A stretch of DNA of 64,000 bases from Rubripirellula lacrimiformis (GTDB lineage Bacteria > Planctomycetota > Planctomycetia > Pirellulales > Pirellulaceae), in NCBI RefSeq assembly GCF_007741535.1, contig NZ_CP036525.1:7254001-7318000 (forward strand), given 5' to 3'. The notes beneath the pieces are model-generated. The model had not been told where the DNA came from, did not search any database, and saw nothing but the letters and a program-made list of their open reading frames with translations. Below, one piece after another: positions 18,058 to 28,328 of the stretch (position 1 is the stretch's first letter; each line of letters begins with the position of its first letter). The translations under genes were made by a program, and so were the position numbers.

Positions 18058-21000
18058 CTAAGGCACAAACACAAAGTCGCGATCGTTGACCAAGCTCCAG
18101 ATCACATCTTCGTACACTTCACGCCAATCAGGTTGCAGACGCGGATCGACAGCGGGCCCGCGTCGAACTCGCCGCTGCCATTCCTCTTGGATCTCGTTCG
18201 CTTCGGGCACCAAGTGGTTCGACCACGTCGATTGCGGCAAACGCGGTTCCGGGACCGGCCGTTTTACCAGTCCGTCCGGCAGCCGACGTTCTTTGAAACC
18301 GGCGGCCAACGCGGGAACAAAAGCAGCCTGTTCCTGGTGACTGGGATATCGCGTCAGAAACCGCAAGAACAATGATTCCAGCAGTGTTTCAGGCGACGCT
18401 GCGTCGATCGCAAGCTGCGCCAGGGCAGATTGGTCGGCCGCCCGCGTCAACGACATCGACAGGGTGCCATTGGCCAGAATCCCAGGCTGCAACAGGTTCG
18501 GATCGGTTTCACGCTGGGCGATCGGTTGCTGACGGGTTCCAGTCCAACCAAACGCTTCTAGCACATCAGCGATCGGCTGGGCACGCGGCATCGACAAACT
18601 GGGACGGTCACGTTCGTTATTCAATCCGGCAAACATCCAGGCGTGGCTTGGCGATCCAAGTGTCAGCCGATGGGTCATGGGTTCGGCACCATCGTGCACG
18701 AACGTCAAGGTTTCGGTATCCATCGGACGCTGGGCAGCGGCGAACAGCGAATCAACCACTTGTTCAGCGGCCAATCGTCGTGGATCGGGTGCCGCAAAGA
18801 ACCTCTGCTGGGCGGATGCGGTTTCGTTCTGGCCGACCGACTTACGTTGGTACGTTTGCGACGTCATGATCTGCTGCAGGACATGCCGCAGATCGTAATC
18901 GTGTGATATCAGTTCATCGGCCAACCACTGCAACATTTCCGGATGGCTGGCGGTTGCCCCTTCCCAGTCGTTGACCGGCTGGACGATGCCAGCACCGATC
19001 AATCGATTCCACAGATGGTTCACGACGACCTTAGGAAAGCGATCGTTTTGGGCAGCGGTAATCAACGCCGCCAAACGTTCGCGCGGATCATCGGGGCTTT
19101 GCATCAGCTTGTCGATGTGCGGACCATCCTCCACGGCGGTGAACGATGCGAACGGCCATTTCGGCTGAACTTGCACGCCCGGTTTCAGCGTGACCTTGAT
19201 CAACGATTCGCGTCCAATGTTCTCGAAGAACGCATCGGGAACGCGGCTGGTTTTCGGCGGGGTCAGCTGTTTGCGATTCAGCATCGCGGCTAACGAATAC
19301 AGGTCTTCTTGGGATGTGCTGTGGTAGGGCGAATCGTGACAACGGGCACATTGCAGTTCGATTCCCAGAAACGCCGAGGCCAGGATGTGCCCTTTGGCTG
19401 CCAGCGGAGAATCATTTTCACCGGCCATCCCAAAGCCAGCACTGCCACCTTCGTGCGGACTGCCACGCATCAAAACCAGTTCGGTCACCATCCGGTCCAA
19501 CGGTTTCCCATCCCGCAACGATTCGTACAGGAACCAACGGAACGGTCCCGTCGAATTCAGCGATTGATTCAACAGCGTCGGATTCTCGGCCAATAGGTCC
19601 ATCCAAAAACTGACCCAATGATCGGCGTAACGTTCGTCCTGCAATAGCCGCTGAATCAACTTGCTTCGTTTCGCCGCATCACGATCGGCCAGAAACGCCC
19701 GTGCCTCGTCTTCGGTCGGGCCTACGCCAACCGTGTCCAGATACGCACGGCGAAGGAAAGACGCGTCATCGACCAGCGGTGCGATCGCGACCGACTGCGG
19801 AGCCAGCGGCGGGTTCGGCCAGAGAGCGCCATCATTGACCCAGTCTTCCAAGGTTGCGATCTGCGATTCAGTCAGCCCTTCGTCGGTCGGCGGCATATCA
19901 TGGTCACGGATGCGAACGATCATCTCGCTGGCGTCCGCATTGCCGGGCACGACGGCCGCCAATTCCGATTCACCCATCGAAAGAGCGTGTTCTCGCGAGT
20001 TCAGCCTCAGCCCACCCTGCTGTTTCTCGCCATGGCATCGGAAGCATTGTTCCTGCAAGATCGGCAACACATTCTGGTGGAAATGCTGAGTCGTTTTCTC
20101 GTCCGATTCTGCCGCTTGGCTGACTGCAAGATCGATTTTGTCGGCGACGAATCGGTCGATCGGATGGACGTTCCCGTGTTCCACAGATGAAGTCGGCTGC
20201 GCGACCGAAGCACGTGCGACCGCGTGCCGCTGCTGCCAAAACGCGTCTTGCGAAGCGGCGGCTTCTCGGCGTGTGGAGTCTTCGAACGTCACCATCGACG
20301 ATTCGAACTTCTGCAATTCTCTTTCGATTGCAGCGTCGGTCAGCATCAACGGCGACGACGAATCGGCTTTCAACACGAACAGCGGGCCATCTCCCTCGGG
20401 TTGCACCGCGACACAAACCTCCCCCGATTCCGTCCGGTCACCGTTGCCACCGACCATCACTTCCAAGACGACTCGCAACCGCCGCGGTTCGTCCTGTGGA
20501 CTTGATGGGATTTCGTATTCCGTCAGCGCTTCCTGTTGTGGGAACGGCAGCAATCGAGCACCGGGAACCAACGGTTCAGGGACCGGCACAATCGGCTCTA
20601 GATTCCCACCTCGATTGCGCACGGTTTTGGTGCTCGTCACCAGTTCGCCATCCACCCACAACCGACTCAGCGAGCGGGCCCGGACAAGAAAGCGATGTTT
20701 GCCGCTTGGCAATTCGATGTCCCCGGCAATCCGCAGCAACAGCGGAGCCTTCCAGTCGGAACGGATCCCCCACGCGTCATACCGCACCGGAATCCGCGGC
20801 AGCAAAAACGAATCGCCAATCCAGCGAGTCGATTCTGCGGGCATGGGTTCGCCTTCATACAACCAACGGTTCCCCGCAGGCATACTTTCGCTTAGCTGAA
20901 ACAACACACGACCGCTGGGAACGTCGTCCAGTTCGGGCATCACTGCCGGTGCGATTTTCACCACCCGTTCTTTTCCTACGCGGCGGAAACGAGCGGCGAT

Positions 21001-21723
21001 GGCTTCGTCATCTAGCAGCGAACGATGGATCGCGATGCCGTCCAACAGTCCATCAAAACCGTTGCCGATACGAACTTCGTCGTCATCAACGACCGGCTTC
21101 TCTTTGGTCGGGCCGGCATAGCTCCATACGCCTTCGATCGGTTTGCCGTTGATCCAACCACGTATCGATTCCAGATCGCCGAAACGGTGCGACACAGCAA
21201 TGTGGTGCCAACCGGTGCCGAGGGGGAAACCCGTCTTGGAGTCCCATCGATGCCAGTGTTTACCGTCGCCCGTCACCTTGGTAGCGAACAGAAAACTCAG
21301 CCGGGATTCGCCCTTGACCCCAACGATCCGCAGGGCCCAGTTCTGGTTGTCTCGCGTGAAGTTTGGATTTCCCGTCCTCCCTTTTCCAATCACGTACAGA
21401 GGCTGTCCGTCGCGAACGTCCGACGGGTTGACCCAGGATTCGATCGTGATTTCATCGTCGTTGGTAAAGTCAAAACGGCTGTCTTCGCCGGGATCCTGAA
21501 CGGAAAAGAACGCTCCCGCATCGACTCGCACGGCCATGTTCTCCGGCGACATATCGGGGAATTCAGGGGGTCGAGGACCGACTTGATCTTGTTGAACTTG
21601 TCCATGAGGAACCAGAGTGGTTTCATCATCGGATCCGAATTCCCAACGTGCGACTTCCTGAGCCAATCCAAGATTGGCGACTAGCAGGACGATGGCGATC
21701 GACTGACAGGTTTTGTTCCACAT
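18058..21723 (-). CDS. planctomycete cytochrome protein with N-terminal LamG-like domain (LamG-PSCyt1-DUF1549-DUF1553)
   Basis: A 1221-residue exported protein. The ATG at 21723 starts a signal peptide (MWNKTCQSIAIVLLVANLGLAQ); a start eight codons upstream is possible. Residues about 20-260 form a LamG/concanavalin-like domain (ITIESWVNPSD, WHHIAVSHRFGD, IRGWINGKPI). The PSCyt1 region has CFRCH near residue 575 followed by HDMPPTDEGLT. A second motif, CARCHDSPYH, lies in DUF1549, and DUF1553 closes with DRDFVFVP instead of the commoner NSNEFLYxx. The LamG domain suggests glycan or surface binding. Partner of the DUF1501 gene at 16613. Confidence 0.9.
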   Translation of the reverse strand: MWNKTCQSIAIVLLVANLGLAQEVARWEFGSDDETTLVPHGQVQQDQVGPRPPEFPDMSPENMAVRVDAGAFFSVQDPGEDSRFDFTNDDEITIESWVNPSDVRDGQPLYVIGKGRTGNPNFTRDNQNWALRIVGVKGESRLSFLFATKVTGDGKHWHRWDSKTGFPLGTGWHHIAVSHRFGDLESIRGWINGKPIEGVWSYAGPTKEKPVVDDDEVRIGNGFDGLLDGIAIHRSLLDDEAIAARFRRVGKERVVKIAPAVMPELDDVPSGRVLFQLSESMPAGNRWLYEGEPMPAESTRWIGDSFLLPRIPVRYDAWGIRSDWKAPLLLRIAGDIELPSGKHRFLVRARSLSRLWVDGELVTSTKTVRNRGGNLEPIVPVPEPLVPGARLLPFPQQEALTEYEIPSSPQDEPRRLRVVLEVMVGGNGDRTESGEVCVAVQPEGDGPLFVLKADSSSPLMLTDAAIERELQKFESSMVTFEDSTRREAAASQDAFWQQRHAVARASVAQPTSSVEHGNVHPIDRFVADKIDLAVSQAAESDEKTTQHFHQNVLPILQEQCFRCHGEKQQGGLRLNSREHALSMGESELAAVVPGNADASEMIVRIRDHDMPPTDEGLTESQIATLEDWVNDGALWPNPPLAPQSVAIAPLVDDASFLRRAYLDTVGVGPTEDEARAFLADRDAAKRSKLIQRLLQDERYADHWVSFWMDLLAENPTLLNQSLNSTGPFRWFLYESLRDGKPLDRMVTELVLMRGSPHEGGSAGFGMAGENDSPLAAKGHILASAFLGIELQCARCHDSPYHSTSQEDLYSLAAMLNRKQLTPPKTSRVPDAFFENIGRESLIKVTLKPGVQVQPKWPFASFTAVEDGPHIDKLMQSPDDPRERLAALITAAQNDRFPKVVVNHLWNRLIGAGIVQPVNDWEGATASHPEMLQWLADELISHDYDLRHVLQQIMTSQTYQRKSVGQNETASAQQRFFAAPDPRRLAAEQVVDSLFAAAQRPMDTETLTFVHDGAEPMTHRLTLGSPSHAWMFAGLNNERDRPSLSMPRAQPIADVLEAFGWTGTRQQPIAQRETDPNLLQPGILANGTLSMSLTRAADQSALAQLAIDAASPETLLESLFLRFLTRYPSHQEQAAFVPALAAGFKERRLPDGLVKRPVPEPRLPQSTWSNHLVPEANEIQEEWQRRVRRGPAVDPRLQPDWREVYEDVIWSLVNDRDFVFVP

Positions 21724-21822
21724 CGGGATGGTCTTCTTTTTTACCAATGAAGTTTGGACAAACCGCTTGCTTGCGAAATTACTGTCCAGCTATCGAATGC
21801 ATTCGAAGGATTCAGCGCGGCA

Positions 21823-23244
21823 CTATGAAGTGATGTCTTGATAGAAGTGACCTTCATTCAGATCAACTCGTTCAGGCCGCCCCTTGTGCATGTAGACGAC
21901 TTTGGTGTGGTCCATGCCAAGCAAGCCCATCACGGTTGCGTGAATGTCATGGACGTGCAGTCGGTCTTCGACCGCGTACAGCCCTAGTTCATCCGTGGCT
22001 CCGATCGTCTGGCCTGCTTTGACGCCGCCGCCGGCCATCCACATGGTAAACCCAGTCGGGTTGTGGTCGCGTCCGTTTCCCTTTTCGCTCATCGGCGTTC
22101 GGCCGAATTCGCCACCCCAAATCACAAGTGTATCGTCCAGCATGCCACGCTGCTTTAGGTCAGCGATCAGTCCGGCGATCGGCTTGTCGACACCTTTGCA
22201 CAGCCGGCCGTGGTTGGATTCGATATTGCTGTGACTGTCCCATTTGCTGCCGGCACCGGAATACAGCTGAATGAATCGCACGCCCCGTTCCACCAATCGA
22301 CGTGCCAACAGACATTGCCGACCGTAGACTTGTGTTTCTTTCTGATCCATGCCGTACAGTTCTTTGATGTGGGCAGGTTCTTGGTCCACATCAATCGCCT
22401 CGGGGGCATCGGCTTGCATTCGCGCGGCCAATTCATAGCTATGAATGCGAGCTTCCAATTCGGAATTCGATTCGCGCCCGGCAAAGTGCCGTTGGTTCAA
22501 TTGGTTGATGAAGTCGATCTTGTTCTTCTGTCCCCCGCCTGAGATCCCCGCGGGGTTGTTCAAATTACGCAGCGGTTCGGCGCCGGTTTCAAACAGCACG
22601 CCTTGGTGTCCCGAAGGCATGAATCCGGAACCCCACGCACGAGCGCCATTGACGACCATGGACGCGCTATCCTTCATCACGACAAACGTCGGCAGACTTT
22701 CGGTAACCGTCCCCAGACCGTACGACACCCAGGCCCCCAGCGAAGGGCGGCCTCCGAACACGGCCCCCGTGTTCATTTGACAGACTCCGCCGGCATGGTT
22801 GATGCCGTCGGATACGCACGAACGAATCACGCACAGTTCGTCCGCCACGTCATGATGATGCGGCAACCAATCCGAGATCCAAAGCCCGCTTTCGCCACAT
22901 TGTTTCCATTTGCGTTTGACCTCTAGGATCGGCGAATTGGCTTCGCCCATCGCGGTAACCGGACGAGCAAAGCTGTCCGGCAAACTCTGCCCAGCCAACT
23001 CGTTGACGGCTGGTTTTGGGTCAAACAGATCCAAGTGGCTGGGGCCGCCTTCCATGAACAACCAGATGACGTTCTTCGCCTTGCCAAATCGATTCGCGAT
23101 CTTTGTCGCAGCAGGATTTTCAGTCGTCGACGCCATCAACGAATCGCCGGTCAAAGCGGCATAAGCCAGCGCACCAAATCCGCCTCCTGCTTTGCACAGG
23201 AATTCGCGTCGTGAATCTGGAATATCGAATTGGTTACATCTCAT
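21823..23244 (-). CDS. DUF1501 protein with Tat signal
   Basis: A 473-residue protein with the signal DSRREFLCKAGGGFGALAYAAL. All common family landmarks are intact: [81 protein letters not shown] and MWMAGGGVKAGQTIGATDELG. It follows the cytochrome gene at 23281 by 36 bp, so the two are probably one transcription unit. It is the best-conserved DUF1501 copy in the window and a good reference for the divergent one at 16613. No reaction is established for the family. Confidence 0.93.
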   Translation of the reverse strand: MRCNQFDIPDSRREFLCKAGGGFGALAYAALTGDSLMASTTENPAATKIANRFGKAKNVIWLFMEGGPSHLDLFDPKPAVNELAGQSLPDSFARPVTAMGEANSPILEVKRKWKQCGESGLWISDWLPHHHDVADELCVIRSCVSDGINHAGGVCQMNTGAVFGGRPSLGAWVSYGLGTVTESLPTFVVMKDSASMVVNGARAWGSGFMPSGHQGVLFETGAEPLRNLNNPAGISGGGQKNKIDFINQLNQRHFAGRESNSELEARIHSYELAARMQADAPEAIDVDQEPAHIKELYGMDQKETQVYGRQCLLARRLVERGVRFIQLYSGAGSKWDSHSNIESNHGRLCKGVDKPIAGLIADLKQRGMLDDTLVIWGGEFGRTPMSEKGNGRDHNPTGFTMWMAGGGVKAGQTIGATDELGLYAVEDRLHVHDIHATVMGLLGMDHTKVVYMHKGRPERVDLNEGHFYQDITS

Positions 23245-23280
23245 GGGATCAATCCCTTCCTTATCGCAGTCAGGTTTGCA

Positions 23281-26200
23281 TCAATGCAGATACAGAAACT
23301 CGTTCGAATTGAACAGTGCGTGACAGAAATCCGTGACGGCGGAAATCATCGGATCATTTTCGCTAGTCGCATCAGGTTTGGTTTCGCGGCGCAGCCATGC
23401 TGTCGATGGCGCCGGCTGTTCACCGTCGCTGCCGTCAAACGTCCAGTCGATGATGGCATCGGACTTGTCGGAATCATTGCCGGTCAGCAGTTGATCGCTG
23501 GCCAATGCACCCCGGCTGATTTTCAGTCGGGCAAGCTGGCCATCCCACAGGTGTCCCTTGCTGTCACGACCGCCCGCAATGATCTTCATCGCCGGATTCT
23601 GAGCCTGGCCAACCACCGCTGTCTCGACCGTTGCGGTTTGCAATTTCGATTTTGGATCCGATAGATCTTTCATGGTGAACGTGACGTAGCCGCTGGTTGG
23701 GTTGTCATCTGAAACGCTGGCCGAAATCGATGCCGCCAAGTAGACCGGTTTGCCAATCGGGAAAGTCAGTCCCGATGCAACCACCTCGTACGTCGGTTCG
23801 TCCTGAAAATTACGTCCCACCAGTTGGACGATAAAGTTCTGTGGATGGTATCCGGACTTTGCACTGGTAACACCAAAGTTCCAGCCATTGGTTTTGGTGC
23901 TGCTATTCCAACGCGACAGCAATGTATTGACACTGGCATCGGGATAGATCCGATCCAAGATTGTAATTGCTTCGATGGTGAACTGATCACCAAGATCGTC
24001 CGTCTTTTTCAAGTGCAGTCTTTCAAAGCGGCTATCCGGTTGGAACCAAAGCGTCTTTTGGCCGAGACCGAATGAGGATGCCGATGCAAAATGCTGCGAC
24101 GCAGGGCGCAATCCATTTTCGTTTGGAAATGGCACGTCGGGTTGCGGACGCGACGTTTCGTGCAATTCATATTGTTTGGTCTGCTGATCGATGAAGCGCA
24201 GTGCGCCCTGAATTTCTTCGCTGGTGACCTCTCGCCCATACGCCAAACGATAGGCCTCGCGAATGGAATCGTCGGTCACTTTGTGATTGCCCGCGATCAA
24301 CCGTTTGGCAAACGAGCGTGATCGATCCAACGTCCACTTTCCGTTGACCAGCAGCAGAGACTGGACAGGCGTGGTGGTCGCAATCCGTTCGGCCGCCGAC
24401 TCGAACCCGAGCGGCGAGTCGAAACCGCTGAGCATTTCGTCAGGTCGATTTCGCATCTTTTTCACAAAGACGCTACGATTGGGCGAAGTGCCGCTGACCG
24501 AGGCACCTCCGTCACGGTGCTTCAGTTCACCGGAGACAGCGAACATCGCATCCCGCACCTGTTCGGCATCGAGTCGCTGCGGTGGAAAACGCCATAGCAA
24601 CCGATTGGTCGGATCCACGGTGTCTTCTTTCTTCGTCGGCTCGCGGCGTGCCGTTTGACGATAGGTAGCGCTGTTCATGACCATCGCGTGCAGCGGCTTG
24701 ATTTTCCAGCCCTTTTCCAGGAACCGTTTGGTCAACCAATCCAGCAACTGCGGGTGACTCGGCAATTCGCCCAAGGTGCCAAAGTCATTGGCCGTGGGCA
24801 CGATCCCTTCGCCAAAGTGACGTTGCCAGACACGATTGACGATCACGCGAGTCGATAGCGGGTTGTCATCTCGCGCGATCCAATCGGCCAGTACCGTTCG
24901 TCGGCCCGTGGTCGTCGCCGTTGGTTGGATTTCAGGCGTCGGGTCTCCCAACAATGCTAGAAACGACGGTTCGACCGTTTCCTGTGTCGTGCGAGTCATC
25001 AGCAACGTTGGGGCAGGATCGGGCCCAACGTCAGTTGCGACGAACGCCGTCGGCAATGGCTTCGGTTTCACCGCGTCGAACTTTTCCAATTCGACCTTTA
25101 GCTGGTGGTAACGTGCAAGCTTGTCCGGTTTCTTGGCCAGACTTTTTTCATAGTTGAACTTCGAAGCCGCACGTTCGGCCTGACGCCGAACGAGGTACGA
25201 CAATTGTTTCTCGTAGGTTGTCTTCTGCGATTCGGGCTTGCTGTAGATTTCCTTGACATCGTCGGGGAACTGGCCAACGGTGTACTGTTGATCTTTGTCG
25301 AATGCTTCCTTCGCCAGGTCATGCATTTCGTCGCGGATAGCTTTCGTGGCGTCTTCCCACGCCTGTTGCTGTTCACGGTATTCAGCGATTTCTGCGGGCG
25401 TTGCCAATGGTCGGTCCATGGGCCAAGCCACCGACGAAAGAAACGCCTGCAGTCCGAAATAGTCCTTCTGCAGGATGGGATCGAATTTGTGGTCGTGGCA
25501 CTGGGCGCATCCAATCCCGATCCCCAAGAACGCTTCGCCGGTCACGCGAGTCATTTCGTTGATGATCAGGTCCCAATGCATCCGCGCGTTCCGTTGATTC
25601 CATTCGTAGACACCATGACGAAGATAGGCGGTGCCAATGAATACGTTGGGATCATCCGGTGCGATCTCGTCACCGGCCAAATGCTCTCGGACGAATTGGT
25701 TGTACGGTTTGTCGTCGTTGAATGATGCGATGACGTAGTCACGAAAGACACTGGCATCGGGACGGAAGGCGTCTTCGTTGTACCCGTCGCTTTCCGCGAA
25801 CCGCACCACATCCAACCAATGTTGTGCCCAACGTTCACCGTATCGCGGACTATCCAACAATTCGTCGATCAAACGCTGCCACGCATCGGGCCGGTCATCG
25901 TTGACGAAGGCATCCACCTGCTGAGGCGTGGGCGGCAAACCGTGCAGGTCAAAGTAGGCGCGCCGCACGAGTTCAAAACGACTGGCCGGTTGGGCGGGTT
26001 CCAGCCCCGCATCATCCAATTGCCTAGCGACGAAACGATCGATGGGATTGCGCGCCCAGCCCTCACCATCCGCAGGCGGCGTGGGATCTTGCACCGGTTG
26101 GACGGCCCACCAATTTCGGTCTTCTTCGGTGAACGTTTTTTCGGAAGTTCGAATCGGATTGGAATCCGATTCTGGCCAGGGTGCCCCCATTTCGACCCAA

Positions 26201-26535
26201 CGTGTCAGCACGTCAATCGACTTTTCGCTCAACTGCTTCTCCGGCGGCATTTCGAACGACTCGTAATTGATCGCCTCGATCAGCAAGCTTTCCTCTGGCC
26301 TGTGTGGAGTGACCGCCGCGCCACTGTCGCCTCCTTGGATCAATGCCGCCAATGAATCCAAGCGAAGTTCGCCTTCCTGCTTTTCAGCACCGTGGCACTG
26401 GACGCATTTAGAAGCCAACAAAGGGCGCACTTCGGTTTCAAAGAACTTCAAATGCTGGACATCGTCCGCGTCGTTTGCGGTTACCAAGGTTGGCAACGAC
26501 AACAGGGCCAGTAGTGCAAAAAACTTGGGAAACAT
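23281..26535 (-). CDS. planctomycete cytochrome protein with internal LamG-like insertion (PSCyt1-DUF1549-DUF1553)
   Basis: A 1084-residue exported protein with a short signal peptide (MFPKFFALLALLSLPTLVTA). PSCyt1 has CVQCHGAEKQEGELRLDS near residue 42, DUF1549 contains CAQCHDHKFDPIL, and DUF1553 includes NRVWQRHFGEGIV and QSLLLVNGKWTLDRS. Between about residues 840 and 1045 a beta-sandwich-like segment (FTIEAITILDRIYPD, GYVTFTMKD, GQLARLKISRGAL) interrupts DUF1553 before its terminal FNSNEFLYLH; it resembles LamG. It heads a pair with the DUF1501 gene at 21823 and lies 50 bp after the FecR-like gene, placing it next to the sigma/FecR regulators. Confidence 0.92.
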   Translation of the reverse strand: MFPKFFALLALLSLPTLVTANDADDVQHLKFFETEVRPLLASKCVQCHGAEKQEGELRLDSLAALIQGGDSGAAVTPHRPEESLLIEAINYESFEMPPEKQLSEKSIDVLTRWVEMGAPWPESDSNPIRTSEKTFTEEDRNWWAVQPVQDPTPPADGEGWARNPIDRFVARQLDDAGLEPAQPASRFELVRRAYFDLHGLPPTPQQVDAFVNDDRPDAWQRLIDELLDSPRYGERWAQHWLDVVRFAESDGYNEDAFRPDASVFRDYVIASFNDDKPYNQFVREHLAGDEIAPDDPNVFIGTAYLRHGVYEWNQRNARMHWDLIINEMTRVTGEAFLGIGIGCAQCHDHKFDPILQKDYFGLQAFLSSVAWPMDRPLATPAEIAEYREQQQAWEDATKAIRDEMHDLAKEAFDKDQQYTVGQFPDDVKEIYSKPESQKTTYEKQLSYLVRRQAERAASKFNYEKSLAKKPDKLARYHQLKVELEKFDAVKPKPLPTAFVATDVGPDPAPTLLMTRTTQETVEPSFLALLGDPTPEIQPTATTTGRRTVLADWIARDDNPLSTRVIVNRVWQRHFGEGIVPTANDFGTLGELPSHPQLLDWLTKRFLEKGWKIKPLHAMVMNSATYRQTARREPTKKEDTVDPTNRLLWRFPPQRLDAEQVRDAMFAVSGELKHRDGGASVSGTSPNRSVFVKKMRNRPDEMLSGFDSPLGFESAAERIATTTPVQSLLLVNGKWTLDRSRSFAKRLIAGNHKVTDDSIREAYRLAYGREVTSEEIQGALRFIDQQTKQYELHETSRPQPDVPFPNENGLRPASQHFASASSFGLGQKTLWFQPDSRFERLHLKKTDDLGDQFTIEAITILDRIYPDASVNTLLSRWNSSTKTNGWNFGVTSAKSGYHPQNFIVQLVGRNFQDEPTYEVVASGLTFPIGKPVYLAASISASVSDDNPTSGYVTFTMKDLSDPKSKLQTATVETAVVGQAQNPAMKIIAGGRDSKGHLWDGQLARLKISRGALASDQLLTGNDSDKSDAIIDWTFDGSDGEQPAPSTAWLRRETKPDATSENDPMISAVTDFCHALFNSNEFLYLH

Positions 26536-26585
26536 GAAGAACCTAAATTCGTGTGTTCACAGCAAAGGTTGGTGGCGTTGTCGGA

Positions 26586-28328
26586 TCAAATCAGCGGAGG
26601 AAGACCGCCGATAAACACGGGATCAACAATATGCTTGTCATCGAGTGCGTCTTGGATGAACAATTCATCCACCGTTTCGCCGTCGCCGTATCCGAGGTCC
26701 GACAAGTCAATTCCGACGGTCAATCCACGAAATCGGATGCCGTGACGGCTAGGGGAAGTGTCCAGTGTTCGAAGCGTTTCCAGCGAACTTGCTCGTTCGC
26801 GAAACATATGCACGTAAAAGCCTGCCAATTCGTGCGATCCGGGTGATTCCATGGTCAGGTCATAGATGCGGATCGTGTGCGATTTCAGGCCAGGCCGGAA
26901 ACGGACGGGGCTGATGTGAAACGCATCCCCATCGGGCGGATTGCCAAACGTTTGCAAATCAAAGAACACCACGTCATCGCCGGGGCCGTTGATGACCGGT
27001 TGGCGAAAGCGGATCGCCATGCCCGGAGTCGCCGATTCACCCAACAGCACAGGATCGGCAGATAGCGGTTCTTCGCTACCACCGGGGTTGATCACCCCCG
27101 CGTTCAAACTGCGATTGGAGGCGGTTTCCAGCAGTTCAACCGGGTACGTCGAATCGCCGCAGATGAACGCGCCTGGCAGGGTGGTCGTGAACGCGGTGAT
27201 CTGTGCAGGGATGATGTCACCCACCAAGATCGTCTCGGTGCGGCCGCCACGTTGGATCGTGACACTGGTCAATGTTGTGGAACCGCCTTCTTCATCCACG
27301 TTTGCCTGATAGGAAATCACACGATCGGGCAACTGGCGATGGTAGGCCGCGGGGTCATAGGGAATGCTGTCTGCGGCAAACTCTCGGCCTCTTGCAAACT
27401 TACTCGCTTCGCCAACGGTCAGACGAACTTCCGTTTGTGTTGCCCTCTGTTGGGCCGCTGCGTCTGCATTGGAAAGAGCTTGCGAACCATGCTCGTAGAT
27501 GTCTGCTGCGCCTTCGATGACTTGGACTTCCGTTTCGCTTGTTTCCGCGACACTGACATTGAACCGGGTGCCGCGATCCACCACACGCGTGACGGGAGTG
27601 ACGACGTGGAAACCTTCTGCACCGTCGGGAGCGTGAACGCTGCAGCTTCCCACGTCCAAGGCAAGGCTGTCTTCCGAGAGAACACGGAAGACGGCGGGGC
27701 CTTCGACAATCGCCGACGCTCCTGCTGGAAAGCTAAGTTCAACCAAACCGCTCATCAACACGTAGTCGCGGCGCGGCGCCAACGCAGAATCCACCGGCGG
27801 CAGCAATTCGCCAAAGAACTTCGCGTGGGCCAAACTGGTAAACCGAACGTCACGGATCTGGTGTGACGCATCCGTTGGTTCCGAAACCACCGTGGCGACT
27901 TCAGGAGGACTTGATCGCCATGACGCAAATCCAATAACGGCGATCAACAAGGATGCAACCAGTGCCAACATCCAGCGTTGATCCCGTACTGCCGAATCAC
28001 CATCGGCGGCTGGGGTCATTGGTTGCTTGGGTTCCACCTGCACACGGCGTTCGGACAATTGTTCGACATCTGCCATGACATCGCTGACAAACTGGTCCGA
28101 TTTCTCAGGCAAACGGGCGATCACTCCATCGACAAACGCATTGCGATGCATCGATGTGTCGTCGGCCACAAGCCCCAGCAAGCGGTGAGTCTGGTACAGA
28201 TCAGCAGCGGTCCTGACCAAGTCAGCATCGGCGGCCAACAGTGCACGCAGTTGGTCGATGCCATTTTCATCAAGCTCGCCCTCGAGATAGTCCGTCCAAA
28301 GCTCAGCAAATCGATCGTCAGGATTCAT
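26586..28328 (-). CDS. FecR-domain membrane protein, putative anti-sigma/signalling partner
   Basis: A 580-residue protein. The first 115 residues are cytoplasmic and open with DDRFAELWTDYLEGELDENG, typical of planctomycete FecR-like proteins encoded beside ECF sigma factors. One transmembrane segment lies at about residues 124-141 (MLALVASLLIAVIGFASW). A FecR domain spans about 195-290 (LSFPAGASAIVEGPAVF, VTRVVDRGTRFNVSV, EVQVIEGAADIY). The C-terminal 250 residues are beta-rich and unassigned. Its ATG overlaps the TGA of the sigma gene (ATGA at 28325-28328), so the two are translationally coupled. In the FecI/FecR paradigm such a protein controls the sigma factor; that role is inferred here. 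Confidence 0.85.
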   Translation of the reverse strand: MNPDDRFAELWTDYLEGELDENGIDQLRALLAADADLVRTAADLYQTHRLLGLVADDTSMHRNAFVDGVIARLPEKSDQFVSDVMADVEQLSERRVQVEPKQPMTPAADGDSAVRDQRWMLALVASLLIAVIGFASWRSSPPEVATVVSEPTDASHQIRDVRFTSLAHAKFFGELLPPVDSALAPRRDYVLMSGLVELSFPAGASAIVEGPAVFRVLSEDSLALDVGSCSVHAPDGAEGFHVVTPVTRVVDRGTRFNVSVAETSETEVQVIEGAADIYEHGSQALSNADAAAQQRATQTEVRLTVGEASKFARGREFAADSIPYDPAAYHRQLPDRVISYQANVDEEGGSTTLTSVTIQRGGRTETILVGDIIPAQITAFTTTLPGAFICGDSTYPVELLETASNRSLNAGVINPGGSEEPLSADPVLLGESATPGMAIRFRQPVINGPGDDVVFFDLQTFGNPPDGDAFHISPVRFRPGLKSHTIRIYDLTMESPGSHELAGFYVHMFRERASSLETLRTLDTSPSRHGIRFRGLTVGIDLSDLGYGDGETVDELFIQDALDDKHIVDPVFIGGLPPLI

